DNA from: Clostridiales bacterium
GTDB taxonomy: Bacteria > Bacillota > Clostridia > Christensenellales > Borkfalkiaceae
Assembly (NCBI GenBank): GCA_015069425.1
Contig: SVIP01000001.1
Span: 124,001-188,000 of the forward strand
DNA: 64,000 bases
Direction: 5' to 3'
Shown here piece by piece: positions 9,147-18,758 of the stretch (position 1 is the stretch's first letter; the number at the start of each line of letters is the position of its first letter). The notes beneath the pieces are model-generated. The model was not told the origin of the DNA, did not search any database, and saw only the letters and a program-made list of their open reading frames with translations. The position numbers and the translations under genes are program-made.

Positions 9147-9984
9147 ACGATTTAATTTTTATTGCTCCACACTCTGCAATTCCAACGCCCCAAAAGTCAG
9201 TCTCATTATAAACCCTATATATACCGTCTTTTATCCCATAATTTTCGTATAATCCGTTAAGAACTTTTGTTGCTTGCTCGTTTGATAACACTAACTTTTC
9301 AAAACTCACCGATAAATCGGGGGCAATTAAATATTTTTTAGGATTATCTGAATTTTTTAGTTCTTCAACCGAAACACCGTTTGAATAATTGAATATTCCG
9401 CAAGCAGTTCTATCAAGTGCACTCATTACACCAATGGTGTCACAAGCAGACGCTATATCTCTCGCAAGCGAGCGGATATAAGTTCCGCCTTTACAAGTAA
9501 ACTCAAATTTAAACTCGTCAACGTCCGTCTGTTCTAAGCATTTTGCCGATAAAACTGTTACCTTTTTTGGTGCAAGTTCAAACTGTATACCCTTTCTTGC
9601 CAGTTGATATCCACGCTTTCCGTCAACACATTTTGCTGAATAATTTGGTGGAATTTGGTCTATTTCCCCAACGAATTTATGCAAAACGGAATTGATTTCC
9701 GCCATCGAAGGCACTCGTTTTCCCTCTTCACTAACAGTTCCCGTAACGTCTAGAGTATCAGTTAAAACTCCAAACTTAAATTTGGCAACGTATGTCTTTT
9801 CCTTGTCAAGCAAGTAATCAAATAGTCGTGAAGTTTTAGCAATCCCGACAGGCAAAATTCCCGACGCCATAGGGTCTAACGTTCCCATGTGTCCACAAGG
9901 TAGATTAAATTTTTTCTTTACTACACCGACAGCATACGCAGAACTCATACCCTCGGGTTTAATTAGATTTATAAATCCTTTCAT
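9136..9984 (-). CDS. truB: tRNA pseudouridine(55) synthase
   Basis: Makes pseudouridine 55 in the T-loop of tRNAs. It has 282 residues. N-terminal GFINLIKPEGMSSAYAV is followed by CGHMGTLDPMASGILPVGIAKTSRL, which holds the catalytic Asp. KTYVAKFKFGVLTDTLDVTG, RKGI and GGTYIRSLARDIA are also typical. A C-terminal extension resembles a degenerate PUA domain. It lies one base after nrnA and overlaps ribF. Confidence 0.97.
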   Translation of the reverse strand: MKGFINLIKPEGMSSAYAVGVVKKKFNLPCGHMGTLDPMASGILPVGIAKTSRLFDYLLDKEKTYVAKFKFGVLTDTLDVTGTVSEEGKRVPSMAEINSVLHKFVGEIDQIPPNYSAKCVDGKRGYQLARKGIQFELAPKKVTVLSAKCLEQTDVDEFKFEFTCKGGTYIRSLARDIASACDTIGVMSALDRTACGIFNYSNGVSVEELKNSDNPKKYLIAPDLSVSFEKLVLSNEQATKVLNGLYENYGIKDGIYRVYNETDFWGVGIAECGAIKIKSYVR

Positions 9985-9985
9985 A

Positions 9986-10939
9986 TTATAAAGGCAATTC
10001 CCTTTTTACTGCTAAATATATTTTATCAACGACTTCTTCGTAATCGCCTTGTATTTGACAACCGCTAGCAAGCACGTGTCCGCCACCGCCAAACGTTCCT
10101 GCAACGGCATTTACGTTTGCGGTTTTTGAACGAAAACTAATTTTATATTTATCTTTTTGGGTTTCCATAACACAAGCCCCTACCTCAACACCGTGTATAC
10201 CCATAATAAAATCAATAAAGCCTTCCGTTTCGTTTTGTTCAGCACCAGTAACTTCAAAATCACTAAGCCTTACGGTTGCTACAGCAAATCTACCATCTAA
10301 AAAGTATCTAATTTTAGACATTGTTTGCCCAAAAAGTTTAGCACGCTGTTCACTTTGTGCAGAAAACATCTGAAAATAAATCTCGTTTACGTTTGCACCA
10401 AGTTCAAGCAATTTCCCCGCACTATAAAAGGTTGAGGGAGTGACGTTCTTGTGTCGGAAATTTCCCGTGTCAGTCATAATCCCCATTAGTAATAGGTTTG
10501 CAGTATCTACAGTAATCTCTGCACCTAATTCTTTTATAAGTTCCAACACGTTTTCTGCGTTACTTGCAAGCTCAACAACGTAGTTTATTTTCGCATATCT
10601 CGTGTTTGAAATATGGTGGTCAATAACGTAAGTATTAGAATGCGACAAAAATTTTTCAGAAAAACTGCCAAGCCTTGAAATATCCGCACAGTCGATAGCA
10701 AGAAAAGCATCATAATTAGCATCAAGTTCACTTTTAACACTTTTCGTGTCGTTTAAAAAGAAAAATCTCGACGGAACGGCGTCGTCACAAAAGACTTCCG
10801 CTTTAACGCCGAGAGTTTTTAATGCATTTTTAAGTGCTAAAGCAGAACCCAAACAATCTCCGTCAGGTCTAACGTGGCAAAAAAGCGCAACACTCTTCTC
10901 GTTTTTTAATTTTTTAGCGAGTTCACTTAAATTAATCAC
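9986..10939 (-). CDS. nrnA: DHH-family oligoribonuclease / pAp phosphatase
   Basis: Degrades nano-RNAs and dephosphorylates 3'-phosphoadenosine 5'-phosphate. It has 317 residues with the DHH motif set: CHVRPDGDCLGSA (motif I), AIDCAD (II), VIDHHISN (III), MGIMTDTGNFRH (IV), plus the DHHA1 GGGGHVLASGC near the end. The start is a GTG with AAGGAGA upstream and overlaps the end of rbfA by 8 bases. Position between rbfA and truB is the conserved Firmicutes order. Confidence 0.95.
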   Translation of the reverse strand: MINLSELAKKLKNEKSVALFCHVRPDGDCLGSALALKNALKTLGVKAEVFCDDAVPSRFFFLNDTKSVKSELDANYDAFLAIDCADISRLGSFSEKFLSHSNTYVIDHHISNTRYAKINYVVELASNAENVLELIKELGAEITVDTANLLLMGIMTDTGNFRHKNVTPSTFYSAGKLLELGANVNEIYFQMFSAQSEQRAKLFGQTMSKIRYFLDGRFAVATVRLSDFEVTGAEQNETEGFIDFIMGIHGVEVGACVMETQKDKYKISFRSKTANVNAVAGTFGGGGHVLASGCQIQGDYEEVVDKIYLAVKRELPL

Positions 10940-11306
10940 GTTTTTCTCCTTGGTTTATGCTCTTAAACAATTTATCCATTTTATCTCCGTACTCCATAGA
11001 GTCGTCTAATACAAAATGTAATTCGGGAACAGTTCTTGCTCGTATTACTTTAGCAAGTTCAAAGCGGATTTTTTTAGCATCCGCTTGAATTGCCTTAAAA
11101 GTTATTTGCTTTTTTGCTTCATCTTTGGAATAAACGCTTATATAGACCTTTGCGTACGATAAATCGTTACTACAATCTACTCTTAATACCGAAAACATCT
11201 CGGTAATAAGTGGATTTTTGAGTTTTCTTGAAATTATTTCGTAAATCTCTTTTTGAAATTCACCGTTAAGTCGGTCGTTTCTGGGTATCTTTCCAGTTCT
11301 TCTCAT
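10932..11306 (-). CDS. rbfA: 30S ribosome-binding factor A
   Basis: KH-like factor for late 16S rRNA maturation and cold adaptation. It has 124 residues. The opening RRTGKIPRNDRLNGEFQKEIYEIIS, the middle LSYAKVYISVYS and the final RTVPELHFVLDDSMEYGDKMDKL match the family closely. One base separates it from infB. The small ylxP gene often found here in Bacillus is absent. Confidence 0.95.
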   Translation of the reverse strand: MRRTGKIPRNDRLNGEFQKEIYEIISRKLKNPLITEMFSVLRVDCSNDLSYAKVYISVYSKDEAKKQITFKAIQADAKKIRFELAKVIRARTVPELHFVLDDSMEYGDKMDKLFKSINQGEKRD

Positions 11307-11307
11307 T

Positions 11308-13932
11308 TTACTCCTTGCTCTCTTCTACTTGATAACTTTCAATAAAGTCACCAACTTTAATATCATTAAATCTTTCAATAGAAATACCACACTCAAAACC
11401 TTGTGCAACTTCTTTCACGTCATCTTTAAAGCGTTTTAATTGCAATACGTTACCCTCACAAATCATGACGTCGTCACGGTAAATACGTAGCTTTCCGTTT
11501 CTGATAATCTTACCTTCAGTAACGTAACAACCTGCAACCTGACCAACGCCAGATATCTTAAACACTTCACGAACTTCTGCTTTACCATTATATACTTCGG
11601 TGAATTTTGGTGCAAGCATTCCTTTAAGTGCACGTTCAACGTCCTCAATAGCCTCATAGATAACTCTATAAAGTTTAATATCAACACCGCTTCTTTCAGC
11701 AATTTGTTTTGCGTTAGAATCAGGACGAACGTTAAAACCAATAATTATTGCATTTGAACTTTCAGCAAGCATTATATCAGATTCTTTAATAGCACCCGCT
11801 GCTGAGTGTATAACGTTTACCTTAACTTCAGCGTTAGAAAGTTTCTCAAGTGATTGCTTAACCGCTTCAACAGAGCCTTGAACGTCTGCCTTAACGATAA
11901 TCGGTAAAATCTTCATTTCGCCTTCGGCAATCTTATTAAACACGTCGTCTAGCGTAACTTTTTGCGATGCTTTGAGCATGTTTTCTTTCTCTTTATTCTG
12001 TCTTTCTTCCGCTACAAGTTTAGCGAGTTTTTCGTGCTCTACCGCATAGAGAATGTCGCCTGCGTTTGGCACTTCGTCAAGTCCCATAATAGAAACAGGT
12101 GTTGACGGACCAGCAGAAGTAACTCTTCTACCCTTATCGTCAATCATTGCTCTAATTTTACCCGTAACTGTTCCAACTATTACACTGTCAGATACTTTCA
12201 ACGTACCGTTTTGAACTAAAATAGTCGCAATCGGACCTTTGCTTTGGTCAAGTTTAGCCTCTACAACTACACCTTTTGCTTTTCTATCAGGGTTTGCTTT
12301 TAGGTCTTTAATTTCTGCTAGAAGATTAATGTTTTCTAAAAGATTATCAAAGCCCTCACCTGTTTTTGCTGAAACAGGACAAATGATTGCGTCTCCACCC
12401 CATTCTTCAGGTAAAAGTCCGTGTTCAGTCAATTGAGTCTTTATTCTTTCAATATTTGCTTCGGGTTTATCAATTTTATTTACTGCAACTAAAATTGGCA
12501 CGTCCGCTGCTTTTGCGTGGTTTATAGCTTCTACAGTTTGTGGCATTATGCCATCGTCCGCAGCGACAACTAAAACAGCAATATCTGTAGCTTGTGCACC
12601 ACGCGCACGCATAGCGGTAAACGCTGCGTGTCCAGGAGTATCAAGGAAAGTAATTACTTCCCCACCTACGCTAACTTGATATGCACCGATATGTTGGGTA
12701 ATACCACCCGCCTCCCCTGCGGTTACGTTGGTTTTTCTAATTCTATCAAGAAGTGAGGTTTTACCGTGGTCAACGTGTCCCATAACGGTAACGACAGGAG
12801 GACGTTTTTTGAGCATGCTAGCATCATCTTCTTGTCCCTCAAAGCCTTCACTTAGTACGTCTTCAGCAGTCTTGTCAAGTTTTAATTCTAATTCTATTCC
12901 AAGGTCGTCTGCAATAAACGCAGCAGTATCAAAGTCGATAGAGTCGTTTATAGTTTTCATTATGCCTTCTTTAAATAATCTCTTGGTAATTTCCGCCGCC
13001 GTTATACCGATTTTTTCACTTAATACTTTTAAAGGTATAATTTCTGTATTAATAACTGCCTTTTCAATTTTAATTACGTTCACTTCCGCCTTTGCTTTTT
13101 CCTTTTTAGCAGGACGGAATTTTCTATAACCAGTCTTGTTTTCATCAAAATCATCAATATCGACTTGATTTCTGATAAGAGCGCGCTTGTTTATTGCGTG
13201 CTTGTCTTCATATTGTTTTTCTCCACCAGCTTTCTTTTTAGTAAAGTTTCTCTTATCGTTAGTGGTTGGAATAATCGCAGGTGCAACGAAAGTCGCAGGT
13301 TGCGGTTTCTTTCCACCCTGACGGTTAAAATCTGGCTTAGCATTGCGGTTAAATCCGTCTTGTTTGTTAAACTCACGTCTTTCACCTTGTTGACGAGGAG
13401 CACCATCTCTATTAAAGGGCTTGCGCTCATCTCTGTTTGGACGCTCAAAACGTTCCGTACGCTCAGAGCGTTCGGGACGAGGTGGAACACCCTCTCTCCT
13501 TACTATAAACGACGGCCTTTCGGGAACGAACGCACGTTTTGGTTCGGTTTCCTGTTTTTGTTCGGTTGTAGCGGTTTTTTCCACCTCAACCTCTGCGGGC
13601 TTAATTTCTTCAGGCGCAGAAGATTTTTCTTCTTTTTTCTCTTCTACGACAGGCTCAGCATTAACAACCTCGACCTTAACTTCGACTTCTTTTACTTCTG
13701 CTTCGACTTTCTTTTCTTCGACTTTAGAAACCACCTCAGCCTCAACAGCCGTTTCTTTTTCCTTCCTAGCCGTTTCTAAATCCTTTAGTTTTTCTTCCAA
13801 AGCAAGTTTAACGCTCTTAATCTGCTTTTCAAAATCCTTTCCAGATTTAATAAGCGCGTCAAAATTTCCATCTTTTATTAGAACGCTTGCTTTTTTGATG
13901 TTGTCGATATGAATTTCTTTCTTTTCAGCCAT
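11308..13932 (-). CDS. infB: Translation initiation factor IF-2
   Basis: GTPase that places initiator tRNA on the 30S subunit and promotes subunit joining. It has 874 residues. The N-terminal third (about 60-270) is low-complexity and charged, with Glu/Val/Lys stretches and an [18 protein letters not shown] region; this composition produces many long shadow frames. An IF2-N domain is near 295-345. The G domain starts near residue 380 with [17 protein letters not shown] (G1), then DTPGHAAF (G3), NKIDK (G4) and SAKTGEG (G5). The C-terminal domains II-IV are complete. Confidence 0.97.
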   Translation of the reverse strand: MAEKKEIHIDNIKKASVLIKDGNFDALIKSGKDFEKQIKSVKLALEEKLKDLETARKEKETAVEAEVVSKVEEKKVEAEVKEVEVKVEVVNAEPVVEEKKEEKSSAPEEIKPAEVEVEKTATTEQKQETEPKRAFVPERPSFIVRREGVPPRPERSERTERFERPNRDERKPFNRDGAPRQQGERREFNKQDGFNRNAKPDFNRQGGKKPQPATFVAPAIIPTTNDKRNFTKKKAGGEKQYEDKHAINKRALIRNQVDIDDFDENKTGYRKFRPAKKEKAKAEVNVIKIEKAVINTEIIPLKVLSEKIGITAAEITKRLFKEGIMKTINDSIDFDTAAFIADDLGIELELKLDKTAEDVLSEGFEGQEDDASMLKKRPPVVTVMGHVDHGKTSLLDRIRKTNVTAGEAGGITQHIGAYQVSVGGEVITFLDTPGHAAFTAMRARGAQATDIAVLVVAADDGIMPQTVEAINHAKAADVPILVAVNKIDKPEANIERIKTQLTEHGLLPEEWGGDAIICPVSAKTGEGFDNLLENINLLAEIKDLKANPDRKAKGVVVEAKLDQSKGPIATILVQNGTLKVSDSVIVGTVTGKIRAMIDDKGRRVTSAGPSTPVSIMGLDEVPNAGDILYAVEHEKLAKLVAEERQNKEKENMLKASQKVTLDDVFNKIAEGEMKILPIIVKADVQGSVEAVKQSLEKLSNAEVKVNVIHSAAGAIKESDIMLAESSNAIIIGFNVRPDSNAKQIAERSGVDIKLYRVIYEAIEDVERALKGMLAPKFTEVYNGKAEVREVFKISGVGQVAGCYVTEGKIIRNGKLRIYRDDVMICEGNVLQLKRFKDDVKEVAQGFECGISIERFNDIKVGDFIESYQVEESKE

Positions 13933-13942
13933 TTAACTTCTC

Positions 13943-14257
13943 CTAAATTCTTTGAGTAAAATCTTCTTCTGAATTACTTAATACCGCATCGGACAATTGC
14001 TTGTCGGAAATAGCCATAACTTTCGCGTTTTCCCGATGTGTAATTTGTTCTAAACTTTTATTTTTACTTTCAATAAGCGGACAACCAAACTTTCTAGCAA
14101 GTTTTTCCGCCTCCTTTTTGGTGTTTTCACTTGCACTATTGCAAACTATAACCAAATAAGCTTTCTTTAAGGTTGCAACTGCGTTAGTGCCAATCTTGAA
14201 CTTACCTGTGCGAATCGCAAATCCTATGAAAGTTTCTGCTTTAGTCTTTATTTCCAA
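13943..14257 (-). CDS. ylxQ: L7Ae-family RNA-binding protein YlxQ
   Basis: A 104-residue L7Ae/L30e/S12e-fold protein, probably binding K-turn RNA or ribosomes; its exact role is not established. FIGFAIRTGKFKIGTNAV and the later LVIVCNSASENTK are typical. The start is TTG (14255-14257), spaced correctly from a GGAGG that lies inside the end of ylxR; the 17-base overlap implies translational coupling. Position between ylxR and infB is conserved in Firmicutes. Confidence 0.88.
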   Translation of the reverse strand: MEIKTKAETFIGFAIRTGKFKIGTNAVATLKKAYLVIVCNSASENTKKEAEKLARKFGCPLIESKNKSLEQITHRENAKVMAISDKQLSDAVLSNSEEDFTQRI

Positions 14258-14507
14258 GGAATTCCTCCACTATTTTGTCATAAGTTTCATCAGCCACTTG
14301 ACAAGAAAACGCCCTGTTTAGCAGTCTACCCTTTTTTAGTTTTTCTATGCAGTTTCTATCGTTACAAAGGTATGCGCCACGCCCGTTAGCCTTGCCAGTT
14401 AAATCTAGTTTTATTTCATCACCGAATTTAACCACACGAATAAGTTCTCTTTTAGGCTTTTCGTTTCTGCACGCTATACAGGTGCGCATAGGTACTTTCT
14501 TTTCCAT
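14241..14507 (-). CDS. ylxR: YlxR-family RNA-binding protein
   Basis: An 88-residue DUF448 protein. It carries the family signature MRTCIACRNEKPKRELIRVV and GRGAYLCNDRNCI. The family sits next to nusA and infB and has been linked to RNA binding and to RNase P regulation. It begins 5 bases after the nusA stop and overlaps ylxQ. Confidence 0.92.
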   Translation of the reverse strand: MEKKVPMRTCIACRNEKPKRELIRVVKFGDEIKLDLTGKANGRGAYLCNDRNCIEKLKKGRLLNRAFSCQVADETYDKIVEEFLGNKD

Positions 14508-14512
14508 AATCC

Positions 14513-15598
14513 TTATTCTTGCTCAGCGTTTACAATTTCGTCAAGTTTGCCGAGTTCGTTTACCGCAACGCTTTCGCTCTTAACGTCGATTTTCCAACCA
14601 GTAAGTCTAACAGCAAGTCTTGCGTTTTGACCACTTCTACCAATAGCAAGAGAGAGTTTATCGTCAGGAACGATAGCAACCGCACTGTTTTCACCAGTCT
14701 CTATAACTTTAGTTACTCTTGCAGGAGAAAGTGCGCTTGCAATGTATTCTAACGGATTTTCGCTCCACGGAATAATATCAATTTTTTCACCGCCAAGTTC
14801 GCTAACAATTGCGTTTACTCTTGCTCCCTTATTACCAACGCAAGCACCGATAGCGTCAACCATTGTGTCCTCGCTTGCGATAGCAATCTTAGTTCTTTGT
14901 CCAGCATCTCTTGCAATGCTCTTAATAAGAACGACGCCTTGTTTAATTTCAGGAACTTCGTTTTCAAACAATCTTTTAACTAATCCAGTTGCAGTCCTTG
15001 AAACAACGATTTGAGCCATTTTACCAGTATTTTTAACACGCTTAACGTAAACGTTTAATTTTTGGTTTAATTCGTATTTTTCACCTGGAACTTGGTCTTT
15101 AGGCATAAGTACGCCCTCGATTTGATTGCCACCGATTTCAACGTAAACGTTTCCGTCCTCAATTCTTCTAACCGTACAAGCCATCAATTCGCCCTCTTTA
15201 TCCTCAAACTCGCTCACGGTGTTTTCTCTTTCGATTTCACGAAGTTTTTGCATTAAAATTTGCTTTGCGGTCTGAGCGGCAATTCTACCGAAGTTCTTAG
15301 AAATAATTTCTACAGAAACGGTGTCACCTGCCTTATAAGACTTTTTGATTTCTTGAGCTTCTTCTACACTGATTTCCTTTTCAGGATCTAGAACTTCTTC
15401 AACTACGGCTCTAACGCTATAAATCTTGATAGATTTTTTCTCGGGATTAAGTCTAACTTCAACCCCACCCGAAGTGCCCGTACTCTTCTTGTACGCTATT
15501 ACGAGAGCGTTTTCAAGCGCAGAAATAAATTCCGCTTGTGAAATGCCTTTTTCTCTTTCCAAATCCTCAAGTGCCAAAAAGAAATCTTGATTAATCAT
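14513..15598 (-). CDS. nusA: Transcription termination/antitermination factor NusA
   Basis: Binds RNA polymerase and nascent RNA to control pausing, termination and antitermination. It has 361 residues: N-terminal polymerase-binding domain (FFLALEDLEREKGISQAEFISALENAL), an S1 domain (about 130-200), and two KH domains (SEDTMVDAIGACVGNKGARV and VPDDKLSLAIGRSGQNARLA). It ends soon after KH2 and lacks the C-terminal acidic repeats of the E. coli protein, normal for Firmicutes. Confidence 0.97.
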   Translation of the reverse strand: MINQDFFLALEDLEREKGISQAEFISALENALVIAYKKSTGTSGGVEVRLNPEKKSIKIYSVRAVVEEVLDPEKEISVEEAQEIKKSYKAGDTVSVEIISKNFGRIAAQTAKQILMQKLREIERENTVSEFEDKEGELMACTVRRIEDGNVYVEIGGNQIEGVLMPKDQVPGEKYELNQKLNVYVKRVKNTGKMAQIVVSRTATGLVKRLFENEVPEIKQGVVLIKSIARDAGQRTKIAIASEDTMVDAIGACVGNKGARVNAIVSELGGEKIDIIPWSENPLEYIASALSPARVTKVIETGENSAVAIVPDDKLSLAIGRSGQNARLAVRLTGWKIDVKSESVAVNELGKLDEIVNAEQE

Positions 15599-15626
15599 AT
15601 TTATCTCCTTACAAAACTGTTCGTTT

Positions 15627-16091
15627 TTAATTAAATTCTATATATTCGTTGATTTTAACAACGTTTTTAAGTTCGATTGTAAAAGTGTTTTTTTCATCGA
15701 CTTTTAAGGTAATAGTTTTACCGTCGTAAGCGGTCAAAATCCCCTCGTAAAACTTTTTACCACGAATAGATGCGTAAAGTTTAACCTCTACCATTTCGCC
15801 TATATGCGACAAAAAGTCCTTTTCCGTCTTAAACGGACGGTCCACCCCTAAACTTGAAACGTTAAGGGTGTAAGGCTGACCATAAGTTGGATCAAAATCG
15901 TCAATAGGTGCGTCTACAGCCCTATGAAAGGCTTCGCAAGTATCGAGGTCCACTCCACCTTCCTTTTCAATAAAAATGGTAAGTGCGGGGTTTTTACCCT
16001 GTTTAAACTCAATTTCCGCCACGCTAACCCCTAACGGTGCACCCACTTGGTTTAATATTTCTTGTAGTTCAGACATTGATTTAGTCTTCAT
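15627..16091 (-). CDS. rimP: Ribosome maturation factor RimP
   Basis: Assists 30S assembly. It has 154 residues. LTIFIEKEGGVDLDTCEAFHRAVD, LNVSSLGVDRPF and the Sm-like C-terminal domain (VEVKLYASIRGKKFYEGILTAYDG) match the family. A ribosome site AAAGGTG precedes the ATG. It is the first gene after the putative promoter and leader hairpin, so transcription of the nusA-infB series may begin here. Confidence 0.95.
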   Translation of the reverse strand: MKTKSMSELQEILNQVGAPLGVSVAEIEFKQGKNPALTIFIEKEGGVDLDTCEAFHRAVDAPIDDFDPTYGQPYTLNVSSLGVDRPFKTEKDFLSHIGEMVEVKLYASIRGKKFYEGILTAYDGKTITLKVDEKNTFTIELKNVVKINEYIEFN

Positions 16092-16111
16092 TTTTCACCT
16101 TTATACAAAGA

Positions 16112-16136
16112 ATGAGAACGGCTAAACCGTTCTCAT
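16112..16136 (-). terminator. Leader hairpin / possible attenuator before rimP
   Basis: ATGAGAACGG and CCGTTCTCAT form a 10-bp stem between the promoter at 16164-16192 and the rimP start codon. On the minus strand it is followed by TTCTTTG, a weak T tract. It could end transcripts of the PolC-like gene, or act as an attenuator for the rimP-nusA-infB operon, an operon known to be autoregulated by termination in other bacteria. Confidence 0.5.
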
Positions 16137-16163
16137 CTTCAAGTAAAATATTTAAGCATATTT

Positions 16164-16192
16164 ATATTAACATATAAAATTCTTTTTTGCAA
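16164..16192 (-). promoter_or_regulatory. Putative promoter of the rimP-nusA-infB operon
   Basis: On the minus strand TTGCAA (16187-16192), a 17-base spacer, then TAATAT (16164-16169), placed immediately after the stop of the PolC-like gene. A transcript from here would have a leader of about 65 bases holding the hairpin at 16112-16136. Confidence 0.6.
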
Positions 16193-16197
16193 GCATT

Positions 16198-17724
16198 TTA
16201 GCCACGATTTTTAATTTTCATAAGTTCAATAAATATTTCCGCTGTAGCATATACGTCGGTTAGCGCACGGTGGTGGTGAAAAGATATGCCAAAATGGTCG
16301 GCACAAGTCTGTAAATCGTGTCTTTTTAGTTGTGGTAGATGCGCTCTAGCCATTTCTACCGTATCGAGATATTTATTCTTTACTTCGTACTCTTCCGCCC
16401 CTGCAAAACGCTTTATAAACTTTATGTCAAACTCAGCGTTATGCGCAACCAAAATCGCCCCGTCGATAAACTTCATAAAATCGGGTATTACCGTACCAAT
16501 CTTAGGGGCGTCTTTAACCATTTCTTCGCTAATGCCCGTTATCTTTTCGTTTTCTTCGGAAATTTTATAGTCAGGCTTAACAAGGGTTGTAAACTGCTCG
16601 GTTATCTTACCGTTTACTATTTTAACCGCACCTATTTCAGTTATACCATTGCTCATTAAATCAAGCCCCGTGGTTTCCAAGTCAAAAACAACGTACTCTT
16701 TTTCCGTCAATTCTTGTGGCAAGGTTTCGTCCATATCAAAAACCGATTTGACTTTTATGGTCGTTGCAGGCTCGGGAAATATTACTTTATAATCCTTTGG
16801 CACTGCTTTTTTGTACTTTTCTTTTCTAACGAAGTCGTCAGGGAAAGTACAACGGTTTATCTTTTCAAAAGTAAACGAACGCCTACCGTTGTATTCACCG
16901 ATATTACCGCGTGCGATTATACTCTCACCAACAGTTATTTCCTTGATTTTATGGAAAGTGTTCTTCTTTGAAAAATACACACCACTGGTTTTACCCGTGG
17001 TATCGTCAATATGTATAATTAAGAATGGTTTTCCGTTCTTTGTTTCACGCTCGGCAATCTCGGTGACCTTACCGCAAACTGTAACGTCCCCAGAAACTGC
17101 GTCCTCAATATAAACGGCAACGTCTCCCATATTTTCGTCGTCAATAACAACCACGTCTTTAACCCTAATCGTCCTATGCTCAATCTTCTGCAACTCGTCC
17201 GCATAAACTTCTTCAGACAATAAACTTATACTCTCTTCCGCCTCTTTAATATCCGTACTCCCCGCAAAATCCGAGCAAAAACTCTTCTCTAAGTGTTCAT
17301 TAAGTTTGTTTATTGCACCGTTTTTTGTCACGTACTCCGCACCATCTTTAGTTAAACGCAACACGTATTTAACCATATTGCCAACGACTGAAGATATTAT
17401 ATCGGTGGGTTTTAAAAATATCGAAACAGACGGATATTTAGCGTTCAAAAAATTATAAATCTCGTTGTTAATTAATTCCACGTTACTAACTATCTTTTTT
17501 ACGCTAATTTCCACAGTCCTAAACGCTGGCGAAGTTATCTTCTCCGCCTCTTCTAAAATCTTGTCTTGCAACTGCTTTTCTATTGCGTTGTCACAAATAA
17601 AATTATAACGGATTTTATAATTTTCTCTGTCTATTTCTATTAATTTTACACGAATATTAGCAAGTAACGGATCTAAATTTCTTATATCGGTTATAAACTC
17701 TGAATTACTCTTTACTGTATACAT
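16198..17724 (-). CDS. PolC-like protein reduced to N-terminal, OB-fold and DEDDh exonuclease parts
   Basis: A 508-residue protein in the place where Firmicutes carry polC (about 1,430 residues). In order: a PolC N-terminal-like region (1-180), an OB-fold (about 218-300, GKVTEIAERETKNGKPFLIIHIDD), a linker, and a 3'-5' exonuclease domain from residue 345 with all DEDDh residues (D348, E350 in FDLETTGL; D433 in AHNAEFD; H485 and D490 in HHHRALTD). The PHP half that precedes the exonuclease in PolC, and the polymerase, thumb and C-terminal domains, are absent; the frame ends cleanly after the exonuclease and is followed by a promoter. Its start overlaps ispG. It could proofread in trans, or repair DNA or RNA; both are inference. 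Confidence 0.8.
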   Translation of the reverse strand: MYTVKSNSEFITDIRNLDPLLANIRVKLIEIDRENYKIRYNFICDNAIEKQLQDKILEEAEKITSPAFRTVEISVKKIVSNVELINNEIYNFLNAKYPSVSIFLKPTDIISSVVGNMVKYVLRLTKDGAEYVTKNGAINKLNEHLEKSFCSDFAGSTDIKEAEESISLLSEEVYADELQKIEHRTIRVKDVVVIDDENMGDVAVYIEDAVSGDVTVCGKVTEIAERETKNGKPFLIIHIDDTTGKTSGVYFSKKNTFHKIKEITVGESIIARGNIGEYNGRRSFTFEKINRCTFPDDFVRKEKYKKAVPKDYKVIFPEPATTIKVKSVFDMDETLPQELTEKEYVVFDLETTGLDLMSNGITEIGAVKIVNGKITEQFTTLVKPDYKISEENEKITGISEEMVKDAPKIGTVIPDFMKFIDGAILVAHNAEFDIKFIKRFAGAEEYEVKNKYLDTVEMARAHLPQLKRHDLQTCADHFGISFHHHRALTDVYATAEIFIELMKIKNRG

Positions 17725-18752
17725 TTATCTATCTCTTTGAAAAATTCCTTTTGGATATCTTCTTTCTTTACTTTTTTAACTATTTTCCCTTTAACAAAAA
17801 TCACACAACCGTCCTTTCCACCCGCAACCCCTAAGTCAGCGTCGGACGCCTCTCCAGGCCCGTTTACAACGCAACCCATAACGGCAATCTTAATAGGTTT
17901 TTTAATCTTTGCCGTATACTCTTCAACCTTTTTAGCAAATTCAATGCAACCCCACTCACAGCGTCCGCAAGTCGGACACGCAACTATTTTAACTGCACTA
18001 TCATACATATCAATAGCGGATAGAATTGAACGCCCTGCAACAACTTCTCTAATAGGCTCTGCCGATAAACTAACCCTTATAGTATCGCCTATTCCTTTAA
18101 GTAAAAGTGAGCCTATCCCGATTGAATTTTTAATCACTCCGTGATATTCTCTCCCCGCCTCAGTTACCCCTAAATGCAATGGATAATCGGTCTTTTTAGC
18201 AATGTATTCGTATGCCTTAATCATAAGTGCAACGTCGGACGCTTTAACCGATATTACTATATCTTCCACACCGTGCTTTTCTAAGATTGCAACGTTTTTA
18301 AGTGCACTTTCAGCAAGTGAAATTTCGTTTTTGCCGTATTTTTTCAAAAACTCCTTTTCAATACTACCCGTGTTAGAGCCGACACGAACGGGGATTTTCG
18401 CACTCTTAAGAGCATCTGCAACCGCTTTAACATTGTTTTCTCCACCAATATTACCAGGGTTAATTCTGATTTTATCCGCACCGCCGTCAATGGCTTTTAG
18501 AGCAAGTTTATAATCAAAATGAATATCCGCCACAAGCGGAATATCCACACGCTTTTTTACTAGCGAAAACGCTTTAGCGTCTAATTCGTCAGTAACCGAA
18601 TAACGCATAATGTCAAGCCCCTCTTCTTTAAGCAAGAGACACTCGTTAATCGCCTTATCGACGTCCGATATTTTAAAGGTGGACATTGATTGAATTGCAA
18701 CCTTTTCACCGCCACCTATGTATATATTTCCAACCTTAACTTTTTTACTCAT
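17712..18752 (-). CDS. ispG: 4-hydroxy-3-methylbut-2-enyl diphosphate synthase
   Basis: Iron-sulfur enzyme of the MEP isoprenoid pathway. It has 346 residues. VGNIYIGGGEKVAIQSMSTF opens the TIM barrel, and DKIRINPGNIGG is typical. The [4Fe-4S] ligands lie in CPTCGRCEWGC with the MGCVVNGPGEA block. There is no ribosome site: the best promoter ends 6 bases before the ATG, so the message is probably leaderless. dxr and rseP, which usually precede it, are not here. It overlaps the PolC-like gene by 13 bases. Confidence 0.95.
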   Translation of the reverse strand: MSKKVKVGNIYIGGGEKVAIQSMSTFKISDVDKAINECLLLKEEGLDIMRYSVTDELDAKAFSLVKKRVDIPLVADIHFDYKLALKAIDGGADKIRINPGNIGGENNVKAVADALKSAKIPVRVGSNTGSIEKEFLKKYGKNEISLAESALKNVAILEKHGVEDIVISVKASDVALMIKAYEYIAKKTDYPLHLGVTEAGREYHGVIKNSIGIGSLLLKGIGDTIRVSLSAEPIREVVAGRSILSAIDMYDSAVKIVACPTCGRCEWGCIEFAKKVEEYTAKIKKPIKIAVMGCVVNGPGEASDADLGVAGGKDGCVIFVKGKIVKKVKKEDIQKEFFKEIDKCIQ

Positions 18753-18758
18753 AAAAGT

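Noticed and set aside
13165..13912. Long plus-strand frames opposite infB
   Set aside because: They arise from the low-complexity, codon-biased Glu/Val/Lys region of infB; compositions are Ser/Phe-rich and no start signals are present.
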